Origin: an uncultured Clostridia bacterium
GTDB taxonomy: Bacteria; Bacillota; Clostridia; UBA1381
DNA: 64,000 nt
Reading direction: 5' to 3'
NCBI GenBank assembly: GCA_944393255.1
Contig: CALXZP010000048.1
Coordinates: 1-64,000, forward strand
The first letter of the stretch is position 1, and every line of letters begins with the position of its first letter. The position numbers were made by a program, and so were the translations under genes. The notes under the pieces were generated by a model. The model ran no database searches and was not told the origin of the DNA. It saw only the letters and a list, made by a program, of their open reading frames with translations. Shown in pieces: positions 48,536-57,147 of this stretch.

Positions 48536-49444
48536 ATGAAAAAGAAAAGAGAAATAAACAGTGTGTCGGCAAGGACTTCGGTAGTTCTTCACATAATAGC
48601 GATAATAGGCTCGCTGCTCTGCGTTCTTCCGTTCTTATTGGTAATAGCGATATCGCTGACAGGCGAAGAATCCATTATGAAGAACGGATATCAGTTCATA
48701 CCCTCAACGTTCAGTCTTGAAGGCTATAAATATATATTCAAAAGCGGTGAAATGCTGTTTCGGGCGTATGCGAACACCATATTGGTAACAGTGGTCGGAA
48801 CGGTTGCCGGAACGCTTATCGTGGCGCTGTATGCGTATCCGCTGTCGAGACCGGACTTTCCGTATAAAAAGTTCTTCACAACGTTTATACTGATATTGAT
48901 GCTGTTCAACGGCGGATTTGTTGCTTCATACATACTAAACGTAAGGATACTTATGCTGAAAAATACCTTTTTCGCACTGGTTCTTCCGTCGCTCGGAGGA
49001 GGGTTCTATGTATTTGTTACAAGAACGTTTTTTCAGCAGTCTATACCGTATGAGATAATAGAGTCGGCTAAGATAGACGGCTGCTCGGAGAGCAGAATAT
49101 TCTTAAAAATGATAATCCCGCTGTCGCTTCCGGTGCTTGCGGTAAACGGACTGATAAACATTTACGGGTTCTGGAACAACTGGCAGAACTGCTTGTATTA
49201 TATCACTGATGATAAGCTGTTCACGCTCCAATATGTAATGCAGCAGGCGCTGAGGGATATGCAGCTTATGAAAAACCTTGCTGCCAGCGGCAGCGCGGAG
49301 CTTCAGCTTTCAAACATAACACTTCCGGCGGAATCGGCGAGAATGGCAATGGTTATAGTCGGTATAGGTCCGATAGTAGCCGTATACCCGTTCATACAGA
49401 AATACTTTGTAAAGGGTCTCACAGTGGGCGCTATAAAAGGTTAA
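48536..49444 (+). CDS. sugar ABC transporter permease (YtcP/LplC type)
   Basis: Second permease of the importer, 302 residues, six membrane helices. EAA loop: ESAKIDGCSESRIFLKMIIP. The ending FIQKYFVKGLTVGAIKG is the hallmark of the YtcP/LplC group. GGGGAGGC lies upstream of the ATG, 18 bases after the previous permease stop. Forms a heterodimer with the first permease. Confidence 0.93.
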   Translation: MKKKREINSVSARTSVVLHIIAIIGSLLCVLPFLLVIAISLTGEESIMKNGYQFIPSTFSLEGYKYIFKSGEMLFRAYANTILVTVVGTVAGTLIVALYAYPLSRPDFPYKKFFTTFILILMLFNGGFVASYILNVRILMLKNTFFALVLPSLGGGFYVFVTRTFFQQSIPYEIIESAKIDGCSESRIFLKMIIPLSLPVLAVNGLINIYGFWNNWQNCLYYITDDKLFTLQYVMQQALRDMQLMKNLAASGSAELQLSNITLPAESARMAMVIVGIGPIVAVYPFIQKYFVKGLTVGAIKG

Positions 49445-49454
49445 AAAATATATT

Positions 49455-49472
49455 GCATATTTTAAAATATGC
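49455..49472 (+). repeat. 18-bp palindrome upstream of the binding-protein gene
   Basis: GCATATTTTAAAATATGC is a perfect palindrome between permease two and the ribosome site of the lipoprotein gene. In RNA it would fold into a 7-bp stem with loop TTAA. It may protect or separate the lipoprotein mRNA. Confidence 0.7.
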
Positions 49473-49487
49473 GGAAAGGAAATGACA

Positions 49488-50996
49488 ATGAAGAAAAGAA
49501 TAATAGCAGGCGTGCTTGCCGGCGTATGCGGTATCATGAGCGCCGGCTGCTCATCAACAAAAACCGCAGAGGAAACTAAGACAACAGAGTACGGCGATCT
49601 ACCGTATGTCGAGCTTACAATGGTATATCCGATAAGCGCAAACACCACACAGGATCAGGATATGGTGACCGAAAAGATCAACGAGTATCTTAAGGAGAAG
49701 CTCAACTGTACGGTAAAGCTCGAAGCGCTCGATACTTCGACATTCTATGAAAAGTTCCCTGTAATGATATCGTCGAGTGAAGAATTCGATATCGGATGGG
49801 TAAACTCAAGCATGCTTCTGCAAAACGTTTCAAGAAACGCTTTTGTGGAGCTGGACGAGCTGCTTGACAAGTACGCGCCGGAAACAAAGGAGCTGCTGCC
49901 GGAGATAACACTGGAAGGCGTAAAAGTAAATAACAAGCTATACTCGCTTCCGGTATATAAAGAGTACGGCTACGGCAATTCATATTACTTCCGCAAGGAT
50001 ATCGTTGACAAATACGATTTCGATCTTTCGAGCCTGAAAACCATGAGGGATTTTGAGCCGATGCTCGAAACGATAAAGGCGAACGAGCCTGAGCTCACGC
50101 CGTATTTTGTTGAAAGCGGAGCTATGGAGCCGTATATTCCGGCGGAGGAGGGAGAAAAATATTATTTCGCAGTTGCGGGTCTTCCGGGCTCGATCTGCTT
50201 CGATCCCGAAACGGAAAAATTCTGTAACCGTGTGGAAACAGAGGAATACAAGAACAAGTACAGGATACTTAACGAATGGAACAAAAAAGGATATATAAAT
50301 AAGGACGCAATAACGGTAAGCGCAAGCTTTGACGAGATCATAAAAGGCAACAGAGGCTGGTTCGTGACAACTTCGTCAAAGCCGGGAGTAGAGGACAGCT
50401 TATCAACAAGCGTCGGTACGGAAATGATAAGAGGTTATGATGAAAAGAGCTATGTAATGACTACAAGTCTTATGGGCTCAATGAACGTGATATCGACTAC
50501 AAGCAAAAATCCCGAGCGCGCCATGATGCTGCTCAATCTGCTGTATACCGACAAGTATCTGATCAATCTTTTCAATTTCGGCATAGAAGGTACGCATTAT
50601 AAAAAGGTGGACGAAAACACGATAGCGCTCCCGGACGGGGTAACGTCACAGAACGATACAGGCTATGCTCCCGGTATAGACTGGCGTCTCGGAAATAACT
50701 ACAACCTCTATTTATGGGATTATGAAAAGCCCGACAAATGGGAGCAGTACCGTTCATTCAGCGAGAATTCCGAAGCGGAGCCGCTTCTCGGTTTCTACGT
50801 TGACACTGCGAATATAAAGAACAATATCGCGGCTATAAACAACCTGAGCACATCATATGACATGCCGCTTACAGCCGGCGTAGGCAATGCGGATGAATTT
50901 ATCAGCGAATACGATCAGAAGCTCAAGGAAGCCGGGATAGATACGATAATAGAAGAAACTCAGCGTCAGTATGACGAGTGGAAAAAGTCAAAATAA
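49488..50996 (+). CDS. sugar-binding lipoprotein (LplA/YtcQ-like, DUF3502 C-terminus)
   Basis: Solute-binding subunit of the importer, 502 residues, tethered to the membrane outer face. The lipobox is MSAGC (lipidated Cys about 21). The body has the family-1 substrate-binding fold (YGYGNSYYFRKDIVDKYDFD), and the C-terminus matches DUF3502 (EPLLGFYVDTANIKNNIAAI to QRQYDEWKKSK), typical of binding proteins working with LplB/YtcP permeases. The ATG at 49488 is seven bases after GGAAAGGA; an ATG six bases earlier is too close. The ligand should be an oligosaccharide of the locus substrate. Confidence 0.93.
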   Translation: MKKRIIAGVLAGVCGIMSAGCSSTKTAEETKTTEYGDLPYVELTMVYPISANTTQDQDMVTEKINEYLKEKLNCTVKLEALDTSTFYEKFPVMISSSEEFDIGWVNSSMLLQNVSRNAFVELDELLDKYAPETKELLPEITLEGVKVNNKLYSLPVYKEYGYGNSYYFRKDIVDKYDFDLSSLKTMRDFEPMLETIKANEPELTPYFVESGAMEPYIPAEEGEKYYFAVAGLPGSICFDPETEKFCNRVETEEYKNKYRILNEWNKKGYINKDAITVSASFDEIIKGNRGWFVTTSSKPGVEDSLSTSVGTEMIRGYDEKSYVMTTSLMGSMNVISTTSKNPERAMMLLNLLYTDKYLINLFNFGIEGTHYKKVDENTIALPDGVTSQNDTGYAPGIDWRLGNNYNLYLWDYEKPDKWEQYRSFSENSEAEPLLGFYVDTANIKNNIAAINNLSTSYDMPLTAGVGNADEFISEYDQKLKEAGIDTIIEETQRQYDEWKKSK

Positions 50997-51028
50997 GCAT
51001 AAAATAATGTAACGTGAGGGGAATGGAA

Positions 51029-53857
51029 ATGCTATCGGAATTTAATGAAATGGAGCGCTGCTTTGCGTACAGTGCAGACAATGAAGCTGCGTGGGAGGAG
51101 TATATAATATATGCCGCAGCGCACGAAAGCTTTTTTGTAAGATACAGCGCGGCAGCAGCGATCGAGATATACGGCAGCGGAAAGCATATACCGGTTTTAT
51201 TGAATATCCTTGAGCGTGAGGAATGCGATCCTGTCTACGGTCAGCCCGCAGGACTCAAGAATACTGACGCTGCGGCGGGCGATCCACACGTTGACGATAT
51301 AATATTCCCCGAAAAAACCACCTCACGTGAGAAGGCGGCATGGCAGAGGCGCGGAAAGCTCAAGCAGGCCGCATGCCTTGCCGTGCGGGCTGTATATAAA
51401 AGAGAAAGACCCGAAAAAAAGAACGAAAGGCTTTCGGAGCTTCTGCACAGGTACGCGGCAGACCAAAAAGAGGATTACAGCGTTCGTGCCGCAGCGGTGA
51501 GAGCACTTGGAGCAATGGGTCTTAAGGACAGTATCCCTGTTCTTCGTACAGCGGAAACAGATCCGGAATTTTGTACGTCGCTTGAATCAAAAAAGGCGAT
51601 AAAGGATATAGAGAGCGGTATACCGGCGGATGACGAGGTTTTTGCGCCTTTCGCCGAAAACAGCTCAGTGAACGAAAACCCGTTCTATATAGACGATATC
51701 GCAGAGCTTAGGAACAAGGTGCTCGGCAGTAAAAATGAGACTGTGAAAAGGATTTGGCGCAGGATCGATTCCGGAGTACGCAACGGAGGCTATCCGTGGT
51801 TCGAGCCATTCGGCGCACTGGTGACTCAAGACGAAAACTTTACAGAGCGCGCACGCAGTACTATAGAGGAATATGCGTCGTCGCTCGAAAATCTGAGATA
51901 TAATCCGGGAGTACATTTTCATTCCTGGTGTTTTGCCTTTCCTCATGCGAGGATGTGTCTGTATTTTCAGTGGCTTTACACGATGAATGCTTTCTCTGAT
52001 GAAGAAGCGCAGGAGCTTGCTGCGAAGTTCATATCGCACCAGTTTTTATATCATCACAGCTGCTACCGGGTAAAGCCGTATCCCGAAACGGTTGATAATC
52101 AAACGCTTTCGCTTGCGATAAGCGATGCGCTTATCGGCTACCTTTTCGGAAACAAGCCGTTTAACAGCAGGATAGCCAGACTCATGTTTGAAATGAGCAT
52201 CAGGCGCGTTGAGTTCGTACTGGAGGAGATGGGAAAGGAGGGTTACAGCGGCGAGGGAAGCACGTATATGAATCATGTTATCGCTTCCTGTATACCGCTG
52301 GGAACGGAGCTTACAGAGCGCATATATAAGAGAAACTGCTTTGACAAGTGCAGAAACGCCGCCGAAATGACGGCGCGTGAAATAATGCCCGACGGCTTTT
52401 CGCTTCCTTGGGATCACTACGGATATATACTCCCGACCCTACAGTGTCTTGCATATAATTCAAGGAGGATAGACCCTGCCAAGTATTCAAAGCTCATCGA
52501 AAAGCATACGGATTATGCAAATTCGGTCATAACGGGATGGGGCTTTGACGATCTCGTATGGACTCTTATATGGTACACTGAGGCCGATAATGACAATGCG
52601 AAAGAATTTGAGTCATGGTTCATGCCGAAAACGGCAGGCTGCTTGATATCGGAGGATACAAAGCTTGCACTGGTGCAGATGTTCGACGACGGAGAAAGGG
52701 AACGTATATCGCGGTACCACTGCAATCCTAATTCCCTGATACTGTCCGCTTACGGAGCGCCTCTGCTTACAGAAGGATGTCCTGCCGAGGGCTGCGGAAG
52801 GTTCAAATTTAAGGAAACGTCAAAGACCTTTGATCACATGTCCATAGAGGCAATTACCGTAAACGACGGCTATGGATGTGCCGGAGCACATTCTGTCATC
52901 ATCGTGGACGGCTATGAAGCCATGAGACCTAAGAACGGCTCCGATCAGCTCCGCTGCGCCTCATATGACAGTGAGAGCAACAGCATATATGCTGACGTAA
53001 CGCCTGTTTATAAGCAAAATTTCAGTGATACAGAGCTTGCAGCGCGCCGCAGCCGTCTGATGTACGACAAATTCTGGCTGATAGAGGACACGGTCAGCTT
53101 TGGGAAAGCGCATAGCTGCGCTATGCGGCTTATAGCCAGACCTGAGCTCATCTCCGACGGTGATGCATTATACATTAAAACCGTGGAGGGAGTTGAACTG
53201 AATATTATAGAGCTGGAGGGCGGAGGAAAGATATCTTCAGAGAACATAGACGGATATCCTAACACTTTGGAACAGCGGTCTGTTATAATTGACAACGTAA
53301 AATACGGAAAAAGCATCAAATGGCGTCATGTCCTGTTCCCGCGCGACTGCAAAAAGCTGATAGAGGATATAAGCATGGGCTGGAACGTCATTGCGGACAG
53401 CGGAGCCGCTCTGTCTTTTAAAGAAGCATACGGCAGGCTTTTGTCAAGCACTGTAAGAGCGCCTATAACGGCGCCGGTATGGTTCTTTGAAAAAATGAGC
53501 AAAGCAAAGAAATTATGGTACATGAAGAAGATAAAAAATCCCGGAGGCGGATATCTGCTGAGACTGCCCAGAGATCTGAATAAGGCATGCGTATGGCTGA
53601 ACGGACAGGCATATCATGCAGAGGAAAACGGACTGCTCGATACATATATACGCGCGGAAGCATCCGGGGAAGAATATATAGAGATAGTTTTATCGACTGA
53701 GGTAGGAACTTCTCAGTATAAGGACGAATATAACGGAGGCGGTTTTTTCGGAACAGCGGCTGTATATAAAGAACTGCCTCATGAAGATATAAAAGTGATA
53801 AAAACCGGTTCCGGCACGGTGATTTGCGCCGGAGATAAACGTTATTTTATAGACTGA
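51029..53857 (+). CDS. putative cytoplasmic polysaccharide lyase, HEAT repeats fused to heparinase II/III-like fold
   Basis: A 942-residue protein without signal peptide or membrane helix. HEAT-like repeats lie in the first 190 residues (FFVRYSAAAAIEIYGSGKHI, DYSVRAAAVRALGAMG). An alpha/alpha-toroid spans about 220-520 with FHSWCFAFPHARMCLYFQWL, VDNQTLSLAISDALIGYL and EGYSGEGSTYMNHVIA (conserved Glu/Tyr/Asn/His positions). A beta-sandwich from about 550 on carries CAGAHSVIIVDGYEAMRP and RRSRLMYDKFWLIEDTV, as in heparinase II/III-type lyases. The catalytic residues cannot be fixed by eye, so the lyase call is inference supported by the GH105 gene downstream. ATG at 51029 is seven bases after GAGGGG. 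Confidence 0.65.
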   Translation: MLSEFNEMERCFAYSADNEAAWEEYIIYAAAHESFFVRYSAAAAIEIYGSGKHIPVLLNILEREECDPVYGQPAGLKNTDAAAGDPHVDDIIFPEKTTSREKAAWQRRGKLKQAACLAVRAVYKRERPEKKNERLSELLHRYAADQKEDYSVRAAAVRALGAMGLKDSIPVLRTAETDPEFCTSLESKKAIKDIESGIPADDEVFAPFAENSSVNENPFYIDDIAELRNKVLGSKNETVKRIWRRIDSGVRNGGYPWFEPFGALVTQDENFTERARSTIEEYASSLENLRYNPGVHFHSWCFAFPHARMCLYFQWLYTMNAFSDEEAQELAAKFISHQFLYHHSCYRVKPYPETVDNQTLSLAISDALIGYLFGNKPFNSRIARLMFEMSIRRVEFVLEEMGKEGYSGEGSTYMNHVIASCIPLGTELTERIYKRNCFDKCRNAAEMTAREIMPDGFSLPWDHYGYILPTLQCLAYNSRRIDPAKYSKLIEKHTDYANSVITGWGFDDLVWTLIWYTEADNDNAKEFESWFMPKTAGCLISEDTKLALVQMFDDGERERISRYHCNPNSLILSAYGAPLLTEGCPAEGCGRFKFKETSKTFDHMSIEAITVNDGYGCAGAHSVIIVDGYEAMRPKNGSDQLRCASYDSESNSIYADVTPVYKQNFSDTELAARRSRLMYDKFWLIEDTVSFGKAHSCAMRLIARPELISDGDALYIKTVEGVELNIIELEGGGKISSENIDGYPNTLEQRSVIIDNVKYGKSIKWRHVLFPRDCKKLIEDISMGWNVIADSGAALSFKEAYGRLLSSTVRAPITAPVWFFEKMSKAKKLWYMKKIKNPGGGYLLRLPRDLNKACVWLNGQAYHAEENGLLDTYIRAEASGEEYIEIVLSTEVGTSQYKDEYNGGGFFGTAAVYKELPHEDIKVIKTGSGTVICAGDKRYFID

Positions 53858-53876
53858 CAGAATAGGAGCATGTTAT

Positions 53877-55526
53877 ATGAGCAGTAAAAAATCATTGATA
53901 GAAAGACTGAGATGGATATTCGGGATATTCCTGCTGCTTAACATAATATTTCTTATTGTGATAAATATGCTTTCCTTTAACGATCTGAAAACGCATGTTG
54001 TTGACATAAATAAACAGGCGCTCGAAAACGTAACGAACGACTGGAACAGCTCTATCAATAATGTCGGCTCGTATATTATGAATATCACATATCAGGAGCG
54101 CGAACCTCTTGATCATATCATGACGGGCACAGATAAAAACTCAATAGAATACATTCTTGCGTATAGCGAGCTTCGGAAAAGGTTTCAGAATGACCTCATG
54201 TATATACAAAATATGAGCGCGTATTTTGTATACACAGAACAGCTTGATGATATTATTTTTGTCAGCTCAAAAAATGATAATACTTTTATTGACAGCATTG
54301 AAAACATAAAGGATGTATGCGAAGCGAACGGAGCATGGCATCTGGTAAACTGCGAGAATAAAAGCTATCTTGCGAAGGCAATAAACATAGGCTACAGCAC
54401 ATATATGGGCGCGGTACTGGATCTTTCTGATGTTGTACAGCCCCTTAAGGAGCTGTATCCGGAGGAGGGGCTTAGCTTCCGTATCGCCGATAAAGACGGC
54501 AATACGCTATACAGTGACATTAACGATGAAGCAGAATCCGGCATAAGCATAGAAAGCGAGATAGGCTCGGTAGACGTCAGTATCCAGGAGGTAATTCCGG
54601 AGGGCTATATCTACAGCCGTATCCCGGGCGCACAGTTTCTGCTGCTTATATGTATATCGGCATGTATGATAATATTGCTGTTTATAATTTATATAGTGCA
54701 GTACAACGCTATACAGAAACCGATACAATCGCTTATCAAATCAGTAAAAAAGGTTGAAAACGGTATTATAGACGCGCACGTGGACGAGCAGGGCTCTTAT
54801 GAATTCGACTATCTTATCCGTTCCTATAACCATATGCTCGATCAGATATACGATCTGAAGCTAAATATAGCGGAAACGGAGCTGAACAAAAAATATATGG
54901 AGCTGAAACAGCTGCAGGCGCAGATAAACCCACACTTTTTTATGAACAGCCTTAATCTGATATCCAGCCTTTCGGCGCTGCAGGAGTATGATAATACGCT
55001 AAGGCTTGTAAAGCTGCTGTCCGATTATTTCCGGTTTGCGGTTAGGAATAATGATATATCTACATCAATAAGCAAGGAAGTGGAGCACATAAAAACCTGT
55101 CTGGAGATCCATAAAATACGGTTCCCGCAGAATTTGGACTATGAATGTATCGTTGACGGCGATGTAAAGGATGTAATGATCCCGCCTCTGACTATACAGC
55201 CGCTTACAGAGAACGCGATCATACACGGATTCAGGCATGAAAAAAATGTGATATTTAAAATTATAGTAAGAATAGAGAGGAAGGACGGCTTTCTCTGCAT
55301 AACTGTTTCGGACAACGGAAACGGTTTTACCGATAAGGCCATAAAATATATACGCGACGGGCTTGGCGACAGCAGAAAGACGGAGCATATAGGTATACAG
55401 AACGTGTATCTGCGGCTGAATATTTTTTTTGACGGCGCTGCTGATATGGATTTTAGAAACAATTCCGGCGGCGGAGCCGAGGTTGTGATCAGGATACCGG
55501 AAGACAAGCTTCGGGAGGAGAAATAA
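53877..55526 (+). CDS. YesM-type sensor histidine kinase
   Basis: A 549-residue membrane kinase of the YesM/LytS-like group. Helix 1 at about 14-36, an outer sensor domain (about 37-255, Cache-like), helix 2 at about 256-282, HAMP linker (KPIQSLIKSVKKVENGIIDA). The kinase core has phospho-His353 in QAQINPHFFMNSLNLISSL, N box TENAIIHGF and G box VSDNGNGF. Kinases of this class control nearby polysaccharide-utilisation genes. The gene ends one base before the regulator start, so the pair is cotranscribed. GGAG lies upstream of the ATG. Confidence 0.94.
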   Translation: MSSKKSLIERLRWIFGIFLLLNIIFLIVINMLSFNDLKTHVVDINKQALENVTNDWNSSINNVGSYIMNITYQEREPLDHIMTGTDKNSIEYILAYSELRKRFQNDLMYIQNMSAYFVYTEQLDDIIFVSSKNDNTFIDSIENIKDVCEANGAWHLVNCENKSYLAKAINIGYSTYMGAVLDLSDVVQPLKELYPEEGLSFRIADKDGNTLYSDINDEAESGISIESEIGSVDVSIQEVIPEGYIYSRIPGAQFLLLICISACMIILLFIIYIVQYNAIQKPIQSLIKSVKKVENGIIDAHVDEQGSYEFDYLIRSYNHMLDQIYDLKLNIAETELNKKYMELKQLQAQINPHFFMNSLNLISSLSALQEYDNTLRLVKLLSDYFRFAVRNNDISTSISKEVEHIKTCLEIHKIRFPQNLDYECIVDGDVKDVMIPPLTIQPLTENAIIHGFRHEKNVIFKIIVRIERKDGFLCITVSDNGNGFTDKAIKYIRDGLGDSRKTEHIGIQNVYLRLNIFFDGAADMDFRNNSGGGAEVVIRIPEDKLREEK

Positions 55527-55527
55527 A

Positions 55528-57108
55528 ATGTATAGTATTCTTATACTCGACGACGAGCTTTATGCTGTAAGAGCGCTTACAGAGACTATAGACTGGGAAT
55601 CGCTTGGGATAGACACGGTATACGGAACATGCTATCTGGACGAGGCAATACAGATACTTACGGAGAAAAAGATAGACATACTGCTTACGGATATAGTTAT
55701 GCCCGGCAAAACCGGCTTCGATATGGTGGAATTTATACATGAACGCCGTTTGAATACGAAGATAATCATGGCTACGGCTCATGAAAATTTTCAGTTCGCT
55801 CAAAAGGCGGTCAGCCTGGGCGTGATCGACTATCTGCTCAAGCCCATCAGCATGGACGCTTTGAAAAAGGCGCTGAACACCGCGTTCGCTCAGATTTCGG
55901 AGGAAAAAGAGCAGCAGCTGCACGATGAGGAATATAAAAAGAGCATCGAGCTTTGGAACAGCAATATACCGTTCATAATCGAGCGTTTCTGGCGAGATGC
56001 ATTATCCGGCCGCACCGTATGCGACACGGAACGGCTTATAAGATTTTTCCGCGGTATAGACGAACCGTTTGACGAAGCGCCGGAGCTGCTTGTGATCATC
56101 ATATCTATGGATGAATGGGAAAGCAGCGAATATGAATTTGAAGAGGATATCGCAAATTACGGCATAAGAAACCTTGCTCAGGAGATCATAGGAGATCCCG
56201 TTAACGGAAAGATACTCGAGGACGATGATGAAAATAATATCGGCATTATTTATATGACCAATGATGTGAGCATCGGAGATGTTGAAAACGCGTGCCGCAA
56301 GCTCATAGACTATTGCAGGGAACGCATGCAGATAAAGGTGAGCTGTTACCTCAGCAACGTGGTAAGACCCGAGGAGCTATTGAAGGAATACCGTGATATC
56401 GTCAATATATACTGGGAGCATTCAAGTTCTGAAAGCGATATCATAAGAAAAGACAAAGTCAGCCGCAGCCAATCGGCAGTGTCGGATGAAACATATTTCG
56501 CCGATATAGATACGCCTTTTGAAAAGCTCAAAAAAAATCAGCTTATAGGCGAGATAGAGGAGCTTTTCGAGCATTATGAATATATGTCAAATGATATGCT
56601 CATGGTCATCTATCACGGAGTTGCGCTGTGTGCGTATAATTACTGCTCCAAACGCGGCATAAATACCGGTATGCTCGACGAAAAAATAAATTCAAAATCT
56701 CTGATGACTTCAAAAAACAAGCTTAAAAAGTGGTGTATAGATATAATAAACGAGGTCGTTTCCGATGATACGAGCGACTTTGAGGATGAAAAGATAACGG
56801 CGGTCAAGGACTATATCAAGAAAAATTATATGAACCACATTACGCGCGAGACTATCTCTAACGAACTGTATTTTAACGCGTCTTATTTATCGAGACTGTT
56901 CAAGAAGGAGATAGGTATGAGCATATTCGAATATCTTGCAAGCGTGCGCATAGACGAGGCAAAACGTCAGCTTATCTATACCGATAAAAAGATAAGCACT
57001 ATCGCAATGGACGTCGGCTACAACCATTTTTCGCATTTTGCAAACATATTCCGTCGGCTGACCGGACTTACGCCAAAGGATTACAGGGATCAGAACAAAC
57101 GTGTGTAA
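55528..57108 (+). CDS. YesN-type response regulator (receiver plus AraC DNA-binding domain)
   Basis: Partner of the YesM-like kinase. 526 residues: receiver domain about 1-125 with phosphoacceptor Asp55 in LLTDIVMPGKTGFDMVEF and Lys in DYLLKPIS. A linker region of about 300 residues follows. The C-terminal AraC-type double helix-turn-helix (about 425-523) has ITRETISNELYFNASYLSRL and KISTIAMDVGYNHFSHFANI, then FRRLTGLTPKDYRDQ. It should activate the surrounding carbohydrate genes when the kinase detects an oligosaccharide outside the cell. Confidence 0.95.
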   Translation: MYSILILDDELYAVRALTETIDWESLGIDTVYGTCYLDEAIQILTEKKIDILLTDIVMPGKTGFDMVEFIHERRLNTKIIMATAHENFQFAQKAVSLGVIDYLLKPISMDALKKALNTAFAQISEEKEQQLHDEEYKKSIELWNSNIPFIIERFWRDALSGRTVCDTERLIRFFRGIDEPFDEAPELLVIIISMDEWESSEYEFEEDIANYGIRNLAQEIIGDPVNGKILEDDDENNIGIIYMTNDVSIGDVENACRKLIDYCRERMQIKVSCYLSNVVRPEELLKEYRDIVNIYWEHSSSESDIIRKDKVSRSQSAVSDETYFADIDTPFEKLKKNQLIGEIEELFEHYEYMSNDMLMVIYHGVALCAYNYCSKRGINTGMLDEKINSKSLMTSKNKLKKWCIDIINEVVSDDTSDFEDEKITAVKDYIKKNYMNHITRETISNELYFNASYLSRLFKKEIGMSIFEYLASVRIDEAKRQLIYTDKKISTIAMDVGYNHFSHFANIFRRLTGLTPKDYRDQNKRV

Positions 57109-57147
57109 AAAAAATTTCGAAAAAGTGTCAGAAGGAGGGATGGCGGT

